This document shows positions 44,277 through 55,624 of a DNA stretch of 64,000 nt, piece by piece (position 1 is the first letter of the stretch; every line of letters begins with the position of its first letter). A program made the position numbers and the translations under genes. Source of the DNA: Cercospora beticola (taxonomy: Eukaryota; Ascomycota; Dothideomycetes; Mycosphaerellales; Mycosphaerellaceae); NCBI RefSeq assembly GCF_033473495.1, contig NC_088942.1:62001-126000 (forward strand), read 5' to 3'. The notes under the pieces are model-generated. The model made no database searches. It was not told the origin of the DNA and was given only the letters and a program-made list of their open reading frames with translations.

Positions 44277-45071
44277 TCAAGGGTTACTCTCCTCCACACT
44301 CTGAGGCAGATCCTTCAATTGCAGCGCGATGCCTCTAGCAACACACTGTGTACGAATGTGCGCAACGAGAGAAGCCAGCGCGTCCAGGTCGAAGACTCCA
44401 TCCTGAATCCTCCACTCAATCTCGAAGCGCTTCAGGCCTCTGCAGGGCCGGAAGAGCATGTCGATGAAGTACTTGATCTTGGGAAAGCTCATGTCCTGAC
44501 CACGCGGAGGACCTATTGAGAACAGCCTCAGCTTGATCTTTAATGAGCCAATCGATGGCAGAAGCTTGAGTTTACTCCCCAGATCGCGCTCGAAATGGCG
44601 TTGCAATGTGTGGAGCATGTCCTGGAATTTAACGTCGCCTTTGAGATCGACATAGCCACCATGCAAGCGCGGGAAACAGCGATACGTGGCATCGATACTG
44701 ATCACCTTGTCGGCTTCGAATATGCTTTTGCTTTCCTCATACCTGAGATCTCCACGATTAGCCCGCTGCTGCTGAAGTTGTAACAGTGCCAACACTTACA
44801 CGGACTTTGAAGTTCGGAGAATAGCAGGCCATGCTCGTCGCCCAGCGAATCGATTGTGCGTCAAGATCTGCTCGTATACAAGATTCCTCATCTCTGGTGG
44901 AAGGTCCATAAATGGAAAGGTTGCGGCTTCATCGAGGGCTCCGAGTTCCTTGATAAGACTCTTCTTGCTCGCGTTCTTGCGCATGCGTCTGCCATTGCGC
45001 GCCTTGACAAACAGCTGCAGATCTGCTTGGGAGAAGTCTTTGTATCGGAGGGCGAATTGAGGAAGCGTCAT
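44277..45071 (-). CDS. 2EXR/F-box-like fungal protein
   Basis: Exons 44800-45071 and 44277-44742; intron 44743-44799 (GTAAGT donor, GGCTAAT branch, CTCAG acceptor), 245 residues. The motif FPFMDLPPEMRNLVYEQIL at about residues 52-70, continuing to AILRTSKSVYEESKSIFE, is the LPxEIRNxIYxxIL...L..SxxVYxEa pattern of the fungal 2EXR/F-box-like family, abundant in Dothideomycetes. F-box relatives bridge substrates to SCF ubiquitin ligases; for this subfamily the role is unknown. The C-terminal part is mixed alpha/beta with HTLQRHFERDL and FKIEWRI-like strands. The basic N-terminus (RMRKNASKKS) may direct it to the nucleus. Start fits ATG directly after a CT-rich leader. Confidence 0.82.
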
Positions 45072-46264
45072 GGTAGCAGTTGCGGGCGCGGGGCTTTCTG
45101 GCTACTCGACCCGAAGTTGGTTGTCAAGAGAGTTGACGAGTCTCGAGTTGCTAGCTCTTGTTGGTACTGGTTGCTGTAGTGGTCCTTGGCGGAGGTAGAG
45201 GGAATGGTAAGCAAGATGGAGAGAGTCGAATAAAGGTAAGTCTCGCAGCTGCGATTCACCTTGCTGACCAACCTTTCAGCTGATGGCCAAAGCCTTAACA
45301 TATAACCACCCCATTGACTCCATTCACTAGCGTTGAGATTGGGAAAGAATTATAATCAAGACGAACTTTGAATAGATAGAGAAAATCTGACCGAGCTGAT
45401 GTCACGTTTAGCGTATCTCGACGACAGCCAGCTTTGAAAACAAAGGAATTGTAGTCTGCTTGAGCAAATACAAATTCCAGCATCAAAAGGTCGAGGCAAA
45501 CTGTGCGGAACAATTGTTTGCGGAAAGAAAACTTAGACTTGCATACTCGAACCAGACAATCATAAGCAACACATCTGGAAAGGGACACGTGCTTCGAGTT
45601 CACGTTCACCAAATACTCCGTGTTATGAGCAAGGTCCTAGGTAACGTTGCTAAAACTTTCAGCATCGAATCCTCACATGTAGTACTTGCATCTTCGAGCC
45701 AACTCGACTTCCGATCCATCGCTGTACTCATCGTCAGTGCATACTTAGGGGCGCCGGGGCAAGTTCCGCGAACGACATGCCTCTTGCATATAACGATACG
45801 TCGGTGGGAGCCTCTTGGAGAAATATGGACTGATTAGGCAAATGCAGAGTTCTTGGTGAGACAATAGCTTGAGAATGAGCTCATCAAGCACGCTAGGAGG
45901 CAAGCAAAGTTCGAAACTCAAATTGACACTTCCTGAAAGATTTCATCTTTGGCCCACTACACAGCTTTCACGAAGGCCGTCTGGAACTTCTCGACTTTCG
46001 ATACGGCGATGTCGACATTGGTCACGAACGCCAAATTCCATAACGAGGAGCATCTCGCGTGGCAACCAGAATTCGTATCCGCGGACCTCTAGCTGCAGGA
46101 CCATGACGGATGGTACCTTAGCACATGCAGTGCATTCTGCAGGTTTGTGGAGCTCTATTGCATTTGTCAACGTACCCCACGCAATCTGAGCCGAGTTCTG
46201 ACTACCTCCGTAGTTTGCGCGATGATCGAGATGAAAAGTATCATTACTGGAAATATAATAAGTC
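45072..46264. other. Intergenic region
   Basis: Nothing supported; frames at 45460-45837 and 45943-46485 show no recognisable protein. Confidence 0.45.
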
Positions 46265-47401
46265 ATGCAGCGCAAACTTCTGTTCTCAGCCAGGCTTCCT
46301 ACCTGGAGACTCTGCAAACTCACCAAACACCGCTCTTCTCTTGCCACATTTCTAGTATCTTCGAGAAGCATCAACATGCCTTCCGTACAAGCCTCAGACG
46401 AATGGTCACCCCTCAAGGCCATCATTGTAGGCCGAGCAGGCCGAGCATGTTTCCCATCAGAACCCAAAGCTATGATCGAAGCCACAATGCCTGCAAAGCA
46501 TGTTCATCGCTTTCAACCACAATCTCCGTTTCCGGAGAGCACGATCGAGAAAGCAGAGGCAGAGCTCAACTGCCTATCAGCGATTCTGCGAGATGAGGGC
46601 GTCCGAGTGTATCGATCGCGTGAAGGCGTCAACTGGCTAGCCGAAGGAGGTTATACCGGTGCCATGCCACGAGACGGTCTGATGAGCGTCGGCAATGTCT
46701 TGATCGAAGCCTGTTTCGCATGGCGCTGTCGGTCGACAGAGATTGAGCTGGCATATAAAGATATCTTGGAAGAGCTCGCCACTTCGGATCGTGAAGCTCG
46801 AATTATTCGCCGTCCAGCAGAGAGCTATGCCGATACCCTTCTGGACGACGATGCAGCAAATCGCAAATGGGTCATCAACAACAGTCGTCCAGCATTCGAC
46901 GCTGCAGACTTTATGCGTTTTGGAAAAGTGATTCTTGGTCAATACAGCCACGTAACAAACGAAGCTGGTGTGGAGTACCTCCGTCGAAACATACCTGAAG
47001 GTTACACCATCGAATTGCTGGACGTCGATGATCCACATGCAATGCACATCGATGCGACCCTCCTGCCACTTCGTCACGGTCTGATGATTTATCATCCAAA
47101 GAAGGTCACTGAAGCCGCTCTTCGCTCACATAAAGTGTTGGCTGATTGGGACTTGCGACCTTTTCCATTCGTGCCCGAGGCGCCGAATGATACCGAGCTG
47201 TACATGACGAGTCCTTGACTTGCGATGAATGTGCTCGTGCTAGATGGAACTCGTGTTATTGTTGAAGCGAGTGATCATAGGTCGGCCAAGTTTTTCGAAG
47301 AGCTAGGAATGACCTGTATTCGATGTCCGTTCAAGAATGTGAACAGTATTGGCGGCTCTTTCCACTGCGCGACTGTGGACCTGGTGAGAGAAAGCAATTG
47401 A
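46265..47401 (+). CDS. Glycine amidinotransferase-like protein interrupted by an in-frame TGA (possible pseudogene or readthrough)
   Basis: Transfers the amidino group of arginine to an amine acceptor. The frame 46265-47218 stops at TGA (47216-47218), but the same frame continues without gap to a second TGA at 47399-47401, and the downstream 60 codons encode the rest of the family: MNVLVLDGTRVIV, FFEELGMTC, and SIGGSFHCATVDL with the catalytic cysteine. Upstream are the matching EWSPLKAIIVGRAG, FDAADFMRFGK (Asp) and DPHAMHIDATLLPLRHG (His). The TGA falls exactly where homologues have a conserved Trp (TSP-Trp-LAMNV). The N-terminus (MQRKLLFSARLPTWRL) is Arg-rich, like a mitochondrial presequence; ATG at 46376 would give a cytosolic form. 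No intron with usable signals removes the TGA. Confidence 0.8.
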
Positions 47402-47522
47402 TGACAGTTGAGAGACGCTGGGTGCTAGGCAAGCAGAGCAACCCTTCCTCGCGAAAGTCTGATGAATATAGAAACTTGGGCCTGCTTGCTGATCGAAGAG
47501 CCGTGGTCATATCAAATCAGTA

Positions 47523-49137
47523 CTATCGTTGGTCGTAAGGCCACAAGCGATTAGCTTTCTCGATAGCCTTCACCTCATCTTCCTTCGTCTTACACTCCTC
47601 GCTCTCCACAACGGATTCCACAAAGCGACTGTATTCCAGCCGATATCTCGAGAGGACCTCGTTCCACCGATCCTCAGCGACCCATCCGTTGTTATCGCAG
47701 TGTAACAGTCGTGTCAAATGCTCCGTCAGTCGATGATTCGCTTCTGTCTCGTCCAAGAGCTCTGCCACCTCACCAGTCTGATCTTTTTTGTAGATACTCT
47801 CACCTGGCAGTTCAAGTTCATCCCACCTCTCCGAAAGATCGTTGAGTAACCAAGTCATAGCCTCGATCTTGTCTGTCCATCCTTGACTTGGGGAGGCAAG
47901 CACTCTGAGCAGTGTGGGATGTAATTTTGAGGCAGGTCGAACTTTCTTCATGAACTGCTGTGTCACAGCCCACATCTTCACACAAACCTCGACGGTTGTC
48001 CGAAATTTTGCATTCGCAGCACGTTCTTCTTCTGATGCATCCTTGGCGTCTTCGTCGTTTGATAGCTCTTCAGCGAAGTCGGGATCCACTGATGCGAAAA
48101 CAAAGGCCGGTTCAATTGCTGCGGACTGCCAGTCGATTATGCTCGTCACTTTCGTGTGGTCTGTGGGATCGACGAAGATGTTGCGAGTGTGCAGGTCGGG
48201 ATGGAACAAGGTCCCTCCACTGGCATCCCTGACTGCATCGGTCCTGGCGAGACGTGATAGGGTGCCCTCCAGCGCATCAAGCAGTCCAGCGTGTCTAGAG
48301 CTCTTCTGGGCGTCTGTAGTGCTCATACTGGCCCTCGAGCGGGCGATAAGATCCCCAAAGTAACTTGTCAAATCGTGCCCTACGTTTGATCAGTTTGTGA
48401 AAGGCAAGAACGAAATTGTCGGTGGGTCATACATGGGCCTTGCAGGCCTCCCGGTGGAGCCGAGCGGTTGGCGCTTTCGAGCCCATGTCCCCAATGGTAT
48501 GAAGCTGTGAGAGGGCCGATAGAGAAATCGTCGTCAAATTTGACCGCGTTCACGGGTGCGGAGGAAGTGAGGTAAAGTGCACCAAGCATTGGGAACTGCA
48601 GTAAAGACAGCTCCCGACAATGAAGTCCAATAGACTGGATGCAGGCAAGTCGTTGTTCTGCAGACATTGAGTTCCAAACATCTTTGAGTAGGACTCCGTG
48701 TGCTGCTTCCTGAATCATGTACTCGACACCAACGTTGTTGTGCCGGTCGGAGCTCCAAGTCAACACGTTTGGTACTGGTACATTTGTGCGTTGCTTGACT
48801 ATAATCACGGTCAGCGATGGCAATACTCATTTGGCAACCGATTCTGACATACTGTATCGTAAAGTCGCAATCTCCGAGCTCACTGTCAGACTTGGAGGCC
48901 CAGCAAGGTGCGTGGGAAGGCGTGCTACGACCGTGGCGTCATTGTCGAGTTGTATCATGAAGACACGGTTGAAGCCACCTTCTTTCTTCTCGCACTGAAC
49001 CACTCGCGAAGCTCCTGGGCTACATTTGATTGCAGTGTCAAGCAGAGCATCAAAGTCAAATTTCAACACACGCGCTGCTCTCTGCGCCTGGTCGCGATCG
49101 AGCCAGTGTCCTTGTGTATAAATGAAGGGATCGAAAC
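47523..49137 (-). CDS. APH-type phosphotransferase / kinase-like protein (5' exon unresolved)
   Basis: Protein-kinase-like fold of the aminoglycoside-phosphotransferase family, which is large in fungi; real substrates mostly unknown. Exons seen: 48853-49137, 48433-48798 and 47523-48379. Introns: 48799-48852 (GTATGT, GCTGACC, TATAG) and 48380-48432 (GTATGA, AACTGAT, GTAG). Motifs: GGFNRVFMIQLDN and VVARLPTH (nucleotide site and Lys region), LFHPDLHTRNIFVD (HxDxxxxN catalytic loop) and SIIDWQSA (metal-binding Asp). The typical fungal start FDPFIYTQGHWL is present, but the frame meets a stop at 49148 and lacks an ATG, while a CAG acceptor lies at 49138-49140, so a short first exon should lie upstream; I could not identify it. 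Ends beside the amidinotransferase, convergent. Confidence 0.85.
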
Positions 49138-50015
49138 CTGCACCATTTTAGCATCGAGAGCTCGCAAGGCAAAAGTGTTTAATGATTATGCGAACTTGGC
49201 TGGAATTGAGTTTGGGATCTCAGCGGCCACAGTGACAGAGTCTTCTGGACGTTGAACGCCGATCGGAGCCGATGAAGCATTTTTGACTTCAGCTCGCCAG
49301 ATTGCACGTGTGCGCCAATGCGCCACTCGAGTCGCTCGTGATGGAGAAGGTGTTCGACCAAGATTTATGCGGAGAAAACATGTGAGGAAGATGGAGGGCA
49401 AGGGCAAGGTGTGTTTCAGAGGGAAGAGACTGAACTTTATGCATCCACGCTAGCAGGGTTCAGGGATCCATTGACGCTCTTGACATGTGAATACAACTGC
49501 GACGAACAATTCCGACTCATTCATAGCTCATTCACTACATGTTCAATCTAATGGATCACGTGAAGAATTATCAGCTACTTCAAGTGACATTCGATCGTGT
49601 GAAACAAGATGCAACATGCCAATACACGACCCAGCATAACTCTGTGAGCTGCATGGCCTTCTTTTCCCAAACCAATTTCGCAATGTCGCCGCCTTCCACG
49701 ACGATATGACTGTCACGAGCGCTAAAATACGCTGCTCATCAGTTGCGCCAACATGTTGCGCACTTCCACATCTGCTGACACGCTTGAATCAGGACAAGTG
49801 CATTGACTGCGGTGAATGCTGCCATGCACTTACTGCTGCTGAGTTGTAGTGTTATTCACCATGCATACTCCATGTCCATAAAGATATCTTTTTCCCTCTC
49901 CTCATCGCTAGCTAATTCCAACAAACTGCAGCGACCGCATAGTCAAAGCCCGTTCAACAGCAGTATCTCCCGCATCCACGATCAAGATCGGCAGAGCCTC
50001 CACTGCACGGACATC
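49138..50015. other. Intergenic region
   Basis: Probably contains the missing first exon of the APH-type gene (49.15-49.4 kb) and the promoter of the next gene; no clear donor found. The plus frame open from 49803 starts at TTG. Confidence 0.4.
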
Positions 50016-50375
50016 ATGTCGAAGACCATTACCAAGTTCTACAATGTGTACGCCACAGTAGACCTGATGATGGCAAAACTATTCGGCAAGTCGCCTTCCG
50101 CTGGGTCTCGCCTTCTACCCGCGAACAAATCCAACGATGAGCCTGCTCAATGGCGCCTCGATGCCGGTCCAAAGATCGGGACCAAACAGATTGTCAACAT
50201 GCAGGCAAACTCCGAAGCCACTTCTGAAGCCGTCAAGAAGTGGGTCAAGAGCAACGGACGTGGTACCCATGGAACCATTGCTAGCGCCGAGTACGACACT
50301 GAGGCTGAAGACGCTGAAGCAGAAATGACGAGAGTACGACAAGCCCTGATCGACGAGTCGAAGAAAAAGTTGTGA
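50016..50375 (+). CDS. Hypothetical small protein (119 aa)
   Basis: ATG in context ACATCATGTC, single exon. N-terminus MSKTITKFYNVYATVDLMMAK may form an amphipathic helix; the middle has DEPAQWRLDAGPKIGTKQ, and the C-terminal third is charged and helical (TEAEDAEAEMTRVRQALIDESKKKL). No signal peptide or membrane helix. Codon use is even and C-rich in third positions, as in neighbouring genes, which is why I call it. No family recognised. Confidence 0.55.
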   Translation: MSKTITKFYNVYATVDLMMAKLFGKSPSAGSRLLPANKSNDEPAQWRLDAGPKIGTKQIVNMQANSEATSEAVKKWVKSNGRGTHGTIASAEYDTEAEDAEAEMTRVRQALIDESKKKL

Positions 50376-50875
50376 TGCTTCAAGGCTTGCTGATAAGATT
50401 TTGGTTCCTACGCGACTCGGTTCAGTCACGATGCTCCTCTCGACAGGCTCATCACTATGCAGATGGTCTTTAGCAGCATACAAGGGGGCGCAAAACCAGG
50501 CGAAGGGATATGAGTTCATTGACTCACTGATGCTGCGAAAATGCTCGGAGATCAACACGTCCGCTTCACAACCCACAGACCTATGGTACCGCTGCTCAGC
50601 GGTGGTGTGTGCGGGAGTCCGCTCACAAGCAATACGCGCGGTCAGACAAAGGAGCGTCTGTGTTCTTTTCATTTAGAACTCTGCACAAAGTGTTGCAGCA
50701 AACACGTTATCAGTATAGCTGCGCAGTGTAGCAGAGACGAGCAAGTCAATGATCGAAACTCGTTCAAGACGTCCTGCCAAAGACGTCAAAGTGTGGTACG
50801 ATTGCAGAATGCTGACCCAAGACTAGATTCATTCGAGTGTTCTGAACAATCATGCCGCTTATCTCCAGCACTCTC
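50376..50875. other. Intergenic region between convergent genes
   Basis: Nothing recognised. Confidence 0.5.
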
Positions 50876-52641
50876 TCACCAGTCTCTCAAAGCCTTCAAC
50901 CGTAAATGCACACCACCTTTCGGCTTGAGCGAGACAATTTCTTCCTGCTCTACCTCCTCACCAGGATGCACCATCATCATCTCGAAGCTTCCAACCAGTG
51001 CCGCCAAGAGACATCTCAGCTCAGCTCGAGCAAAGCCCTGGCCGATACAAGATCTGGGACCATGATTGAACGTCAAAAAGGCATAGTTGCTCGACGCTCC
51101 ACCAGAGTAATTTGGTCGCTTTATACCATTCTCGGTCGTGTCGATCCAACGTTCAGGTACAAATTGTTCAGCATTGTTGCCCCAAAATTCCGGACTCCTA
51201 TTCACAGCAGCCGGACAGATCGTGAAACGCGTGCCAGCTGGAATCTCATGGCCAAGAAGAGTCATGGGTTTCGGATTCGATCGTGACATGAGAGGGATCG
51301 TGGGATATAGTCGCAGAGACTCGTTACAAACGCCGTTCAAGAGTGGAGCCGCCTCGAGAGCAGTGGAAAGCTCTGAGTCGCTCATAGTCTGAGTTGAAGA
51401 GGCAATCAAGGCACGTATTTCCTGTCGAAGTGCCGTCTGCACATCAGGATGCCGTGCGAGCAAATACGATGTCCAGCTGAGAACGGTCGCAGTAGTCTCA
51501 TGGCCAGCAGCCAAGAATGTCAAGAGCTGATCGACTATTTGCTCATCCGAGAAGTTGTTCGATCGAATGCACAACGCTAGGATGTCCTTTTGATCTTCCG
51601 GCTCGGTCACTATAACTTGCCTCTTGTCATAAACAAGCTGATAACAAGTGTCGCGAAGATTTTTGCGAATCGATTTGTTTCGTACCGCTGCTGGGATTGG
51701 AAGGCTTCTGACCAGATCTCCCGGACCAAAGACCTGAGCCGCAAAGAGCAATTTTCTTTCCAGGGTAGGCTCAAGGAGCTCCTCATACGCTCGAACTAGT
51801 GGATCGTCGTGGTTTTCTAGCGTGCGAAAGTCCCGACCCATGGCGGCAAGGCCGATGATATCCAGTGTGACCTTGGTGCTCCACTGGCTAATGTCCACAA
51901 CTGAGGTCTTGCCGTCAAGCTCCGCACTCTCAGCAACATGCTGACTCAAAGCTTGCGTCAGCTTCGTCGACTTCTCCCAGAACAATGAATACAAAGCTTT
52001 GATCTGGCGGAATCCAAACAGTGGCATCAAATTTTTCCTGACGAACTTGTGGCTGTCTTCTTCGAGAAATAGAAGTCCGTTTCCGAGACTTGGTCGTAGC
52101 GCATCTCGAATCTTTGGTGGTTTCTCGAACTCGTACGCTCTAGTGACCAAGACCTCCTGTCCGAGAGTCAAATTCATCAGAACGCACGCAAATCACGAGA
52201 ATGGTGACTCGCCTGCAGGGCATTTGGACCGGCCACGAACAGCGTGTTCTCGTGTAACGGCCCGCGATAACGAATGAGCCCATCGTTAGGAATTTGTTTC
52301 ATCCAATCAAGAAAAGTCGCTCCGGCTGGATGTTCGAATTCAGCCATTGCATGACCGAGCAGTGGAAGGCCACCCTATCATGTTTAGTACCTTCATCCAT
52401 CTCGTTATACTGCCGTCCGACATACTTTAGGCCCAGGAACATGTCGCAAGGGCGAAACGTAGAATGGATATATGAAGAGCTTGTAGATTGCGAGACAAAG
52501 AAGCTGCAGGCCTAGCAGACGGGAAAAGAGATAGTAGATAGATGTCTCTGGCAGAAATCGTGGGAACATAGTGACTAATGTCGCAGACTCTGCTACCGAC
52601 GCGAACGCCAGAAGTACTGGAAGTGGCAGAGTTGATGCCAT
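50876..52641 (-). CDS. Cytochrome P450 monooxygenase
   Basis: Haem-thiolate monooxygenase anchored in the ER membrane. Exons 52426-52641, 52213-52374 and 50876-52156; 552 residues. Intron 1 (52375-52425) is GT-AG; intron 2 (52157-52212) begins GCGAGT, a GC-AG intron, and ends GACAG after a TTTGACT branch. Hydrophobic N-terminal anchors (LLGLQLLCLAIYKLFIYPF) lead into the proline-rich hinge HVPGPKGGLPLLGH. P450 signatures: I-helix LAAGHETTATVLSW, ExxR in NESLRLYP, PERW, and the haem loop FNHGPRSCIGQGFA with cysteine about 496. Close to families that hydroxylate fatty acids or secondary metabolites, but no biosynthetic core gene is nearby, so substrate is open. Confidence 0.95.
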
Positions 52642-53225
52642 CCTGAGATTGCTTCAAATTTGGACACCATAGCATGCGATAAGGCGTGAGAAGGTACGAG
52701 TTAAGCAAGTGAAGTTCCAACCCTGGTCTCTCGTTTGGCGAGTCAGCAATAGCTTAGAACATGGGCCAGGGGCTGTACGAGAGGTCCGGGCTGATCCGGC
52801 TCGAGGATTTACCGTGTCCATCAAAACCTTTCTAACAGTGCATTTTGCATAAGGCACAACTTTACGCCCTTTGTCAGCCGTGCTTTGCTACACCCTCGTA
52901 GGCTTTCACCGGAGGCATGGTCTAGACAGAGCTCTTATGTGATGAGCGTCGTCAAACTTTTACGAGAAAGAGATGGATCAAGTAGGGAGAGATTGCTAAC
53001 GGGCACAAGGATTCCCGTAGTATGTATGACCTGCATTTAAGGAAAATTTACGCTCAGCTTAAGACAGAGACCTCATTAGGGGGCGTGTCTATCAGCAATA
53101 GAGATGCCTCTTCGCAGCTCTCCTCCAGAAGACTTGTTGCTTCGAAACGATTAGACCTTGTCAACACTGTGTGTACTTCTCATTATGAAACTTCGCTAGC
53201 GCTCACATAATGTGTCTTCAACGCC
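52642..53225. other. Intergenic region
   Basis: P450 promoter and 3' flank of the membrane glycoprotein gene; no other signal seen. Confidence 0.5.
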
Positions 53226-54995
53226 TCATGCTCGGGCCTTACATCTTTTCCCAACACGTCTCCTTAGCTCGACCCTTTCTCCCGCAGCTTCGACGCCGAA
53301 CTTGGCCTTCGCTATGTGACTCGGCAACGGATCTTGTCCCTTTCTGTCCCGCTCTTCGATCAAGGCAGCAAGGTTTTCGTTTTGTGCAACCCGAAGAATG
53401 GTCGAGAAGTTGTTGCTGTAAGACTGCCCGGTGCTGAAGATGGTATAGAGCCCAACGAACATTGCCACAAGAGCCAGGAGGAGCACAACGCTGTATGAGA
53501 TCGCCAGTCTTTGCCAGTTGTAGAAGTATACAATCTCGTATCTCGAAACCACGATATCTGCGGTGCGATCAGACTCTGTGGTGAGCAGGCCTGGCTCACT
53601 GAAAAGCGAGATCGTTATATTCTGCACGACTTGTTCGATCGCAGATGCCAGGGTCGGAAGAGAGGGGTCCTCAACTGGTGATCTAGTGGTCTCGTTCATG
53701 TAGATCGGATACATTTCCTGGGTGAACGCAAGATTTGACTCCAATACACGAGTGTCGTAAATCTGCCGGCTGTCGAGCCTGGCCTCGTAGACCGTGCCTG
53801 TCAACATCTCGCCGAGCATCTCCATGACTGCAAAGTATGCTCGCGTTTTGGCTTTCGAGAACGCAAACTGATCTCGAGGAACTCCATACAGCCCCGAGCT
53901 GTTCCCATTCGTTTTCACAGAATCAGAGATCTCGTAACCAATGATCGTAACGTTCTGCTGTCCGTTTTGGAGTTCGAATGAGGTCTCGTACGTTGCATTG
54001 TACAGAGAACAGTTGAGCACTGTCCAGTTAGAATTACTGCTCAGATCAGCGATATAGCGGATGGCTACCACTAGGGACACCGGACCGCCACTACGCGCTC
54101 CCAGATTAGATGTTACAGGCAATGCATCGATCCTGCTTATGCTTTCGTTGGCGAAGGGAACTAGTATACCAGAGGGTGTCCATGATAGATATCGAAATTC
54201 ACTCATCCAATCGTCCTTACAGAAAGGGGGTTTGCCATCAATACTGCAATTTTGCATCGCCAGCGAGAGACTCTCCAGGATCGGTTCGACTTCCATGTTT
54301 TCACAGCGAACAGCTGGTCCCGCAAATGTGAGTTGATAGGAAGAGTTAGTGAGTGGCGGCCGCAAGTATGGTACTCCACGATAGAATACCGGCGCAACGA
54401 TTCTCTTCAACAAAGTGGTAGGCCCCCGCCACACTCCATCGATGTAAGGAGTCCCTCCCCCCATCCCTGTGTCTCGTTTTGCCAGATCATCTCGGCCTCG
54501 CTCTCCTCCGCTCATTTCGTATGCCGCCGCGTTCGTAAAATTGGGATACTGCAATACCTGCTCATGATGCTCAATCGTATAATTTCCGCCAGGCGCAATC
54601 GTACCAGCAGGGAAGACAATCGCGACCCGTATACCCCATCCCAGCAGCACCAGCCCAACGAGTAAGGGACTCGCACGTAGCGTCTTGAGTGACAAAATCT
54701 CGTAAACAGCGCTCAACGCTCCAGCAAGGCTGTCGATTGTCGCGATGGGCAGCTTCCGTCGCAACACGCGCCAGAAAACTTGCCAGTATGCCGTCGTGAC
54801 CGTAATGATCAACGTGGTGCGTACCATGAACACTATGGCCGTGCCAATAGTGACCGGGTTGTATTGTCGACCTTCTGGACTGACGCCTTCAAGGGATTGA
54901 TAGTAGAGATGGTGACCAATAGCCAAAGCGACGCCAGCGAGGAAGGACGTGACCAGGACGGTGGGCGCCAGCCAATGCGGCTTTTTCAATTGCAT
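53226..54995 (-). CDS. Fungal integral membrane glycoprotein, function unknown
   Basis: Single exon, 589 residues. Three hydrophobic helices near the N-terminus (LAPTVLVTSFLAGVALAIG; TIGTAIVFMVRTTLIITVTTA; LVGLVLLGWGIRVAIVF), a long extracellular or luminal domain of about 350 residues with many N-glycosylation sites (NYT, NFT, NSS, NCS, NES, NWT, NAT, NVT, NSS, NET, NIT) and paired cysteines, then one C-terminal helix (AISYSVVLLLALVAMFVGLY) and a basic cytosolic tail with RRRVGKR. This N-helices/glyco-domain/C-helix layout is common in fungal proteins automatically labelled formylmethionine-deformylase-like, but no such enzyme motif is visible, so I would not use that name. Confidence 0.85.
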   Translation of the reverse strand: MQLKKPHWLAPTVLVTSFLAGVALAIGHHLYYQSLEGVSPEGRQYNPVTIGTAIVFMVRTTLIITVTTAYWQVFWRVLRRKLPIATIDSLAGALSAVYEILSLKTLRASPLLVGLVLLGWGIRVAIVFPAGTIAPGGNYTIEHHEQVLQYPNFTNAAAYEMSGGERGRDDLAKRDTGMGGGTPYIDGVWRGPTTLLKRIVAPVFYRGVPYLRPPLTNSSYQLTFAGPAVRCENMEVEPILESLSLAMQNCSIDGKPPFCKDDWMSEFRYLSWTPSGILVPFANESISRIDALPVTSNLGARSGGPVSLVVAIRYIADLSSNSNWTVLNCSLYNATYETSFELQNGQQNVTIIGYEISDSVKTNGNSSGLYGVPRDQFAFSKAKTRAYFAVMEMLGEMLTGTVYEARLDSRQIYDTRVLESNLAFTQEMYPIYMNETTRSPVEDPSLPTLASAIEQVVQNITISLFSEPGLLTTESDRTADIVVSRYEIVYFYNWQRLAISYSVVLLLALVAMFVGLYTIFSTGQSYSNNFSTILRVAQNENLAALIEERDRKGQDPLPSHIAKAKFGVEAAGERVELRRRVGKRCKARA

Positions 54996-55624
54996 CTTGT
55001 CGAGGAAGATCTGCGATCGCTACGTCGGCGGCGGCGGATTGATTCAGGCGTTATGGTCGTTGCTGGACATACAGCTGAGTTGCGAGGCCGTTGCTCGCGG
55101 GCTGTTGTGTGAGGAGAGTCAAGAATTTCGAACAGAACAGCGCAAGGCTGTTGCAAAGACAGCCTCGTATGCCCCTCTCGCGACAAGGCTGAGGACTAGG
55201 CAACTTTCGACTGCATGCAGTAAATTCTAAAGTTATCCTATCAGCATGTGATTTTGCCAGCCACCCAAGACATGGCATGCAGCCGCATCTCAGCTTGATC
55301 TCCAGAGCCTGGAACGCGCAACAACAGACCTATATTTTCGAGAGCTCTCAAAGCCAATGAAACATTCGAAAAGACAGCAGGTGCAGCGAACCAATAATTC
55401 ATTACAATCCTCTCATTCCATCCTACACCATGAATCATACTTCTGCATAAACAAACCCGCTCAAACGCATCCAAAAAAGAATCGTTCAAACAATCATACT
55501 TCATCATCCACAATCTCATGTCATCCTCCATCAAACGTCTTCATCCTCCAGAACGACCGAACAATCCAATCTCATCGAACGAAGGCAAGCCTTCAACCCT
55601 CCATCCAACATCACATCCCCGTCA
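54996..55624. other. Intergenic region
   Basis: Promoter of the glycoprotein gene at the left and CA-rich 3' flank of the coiled-coil gene at the right; no gene seen. Confidence 0.5.
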
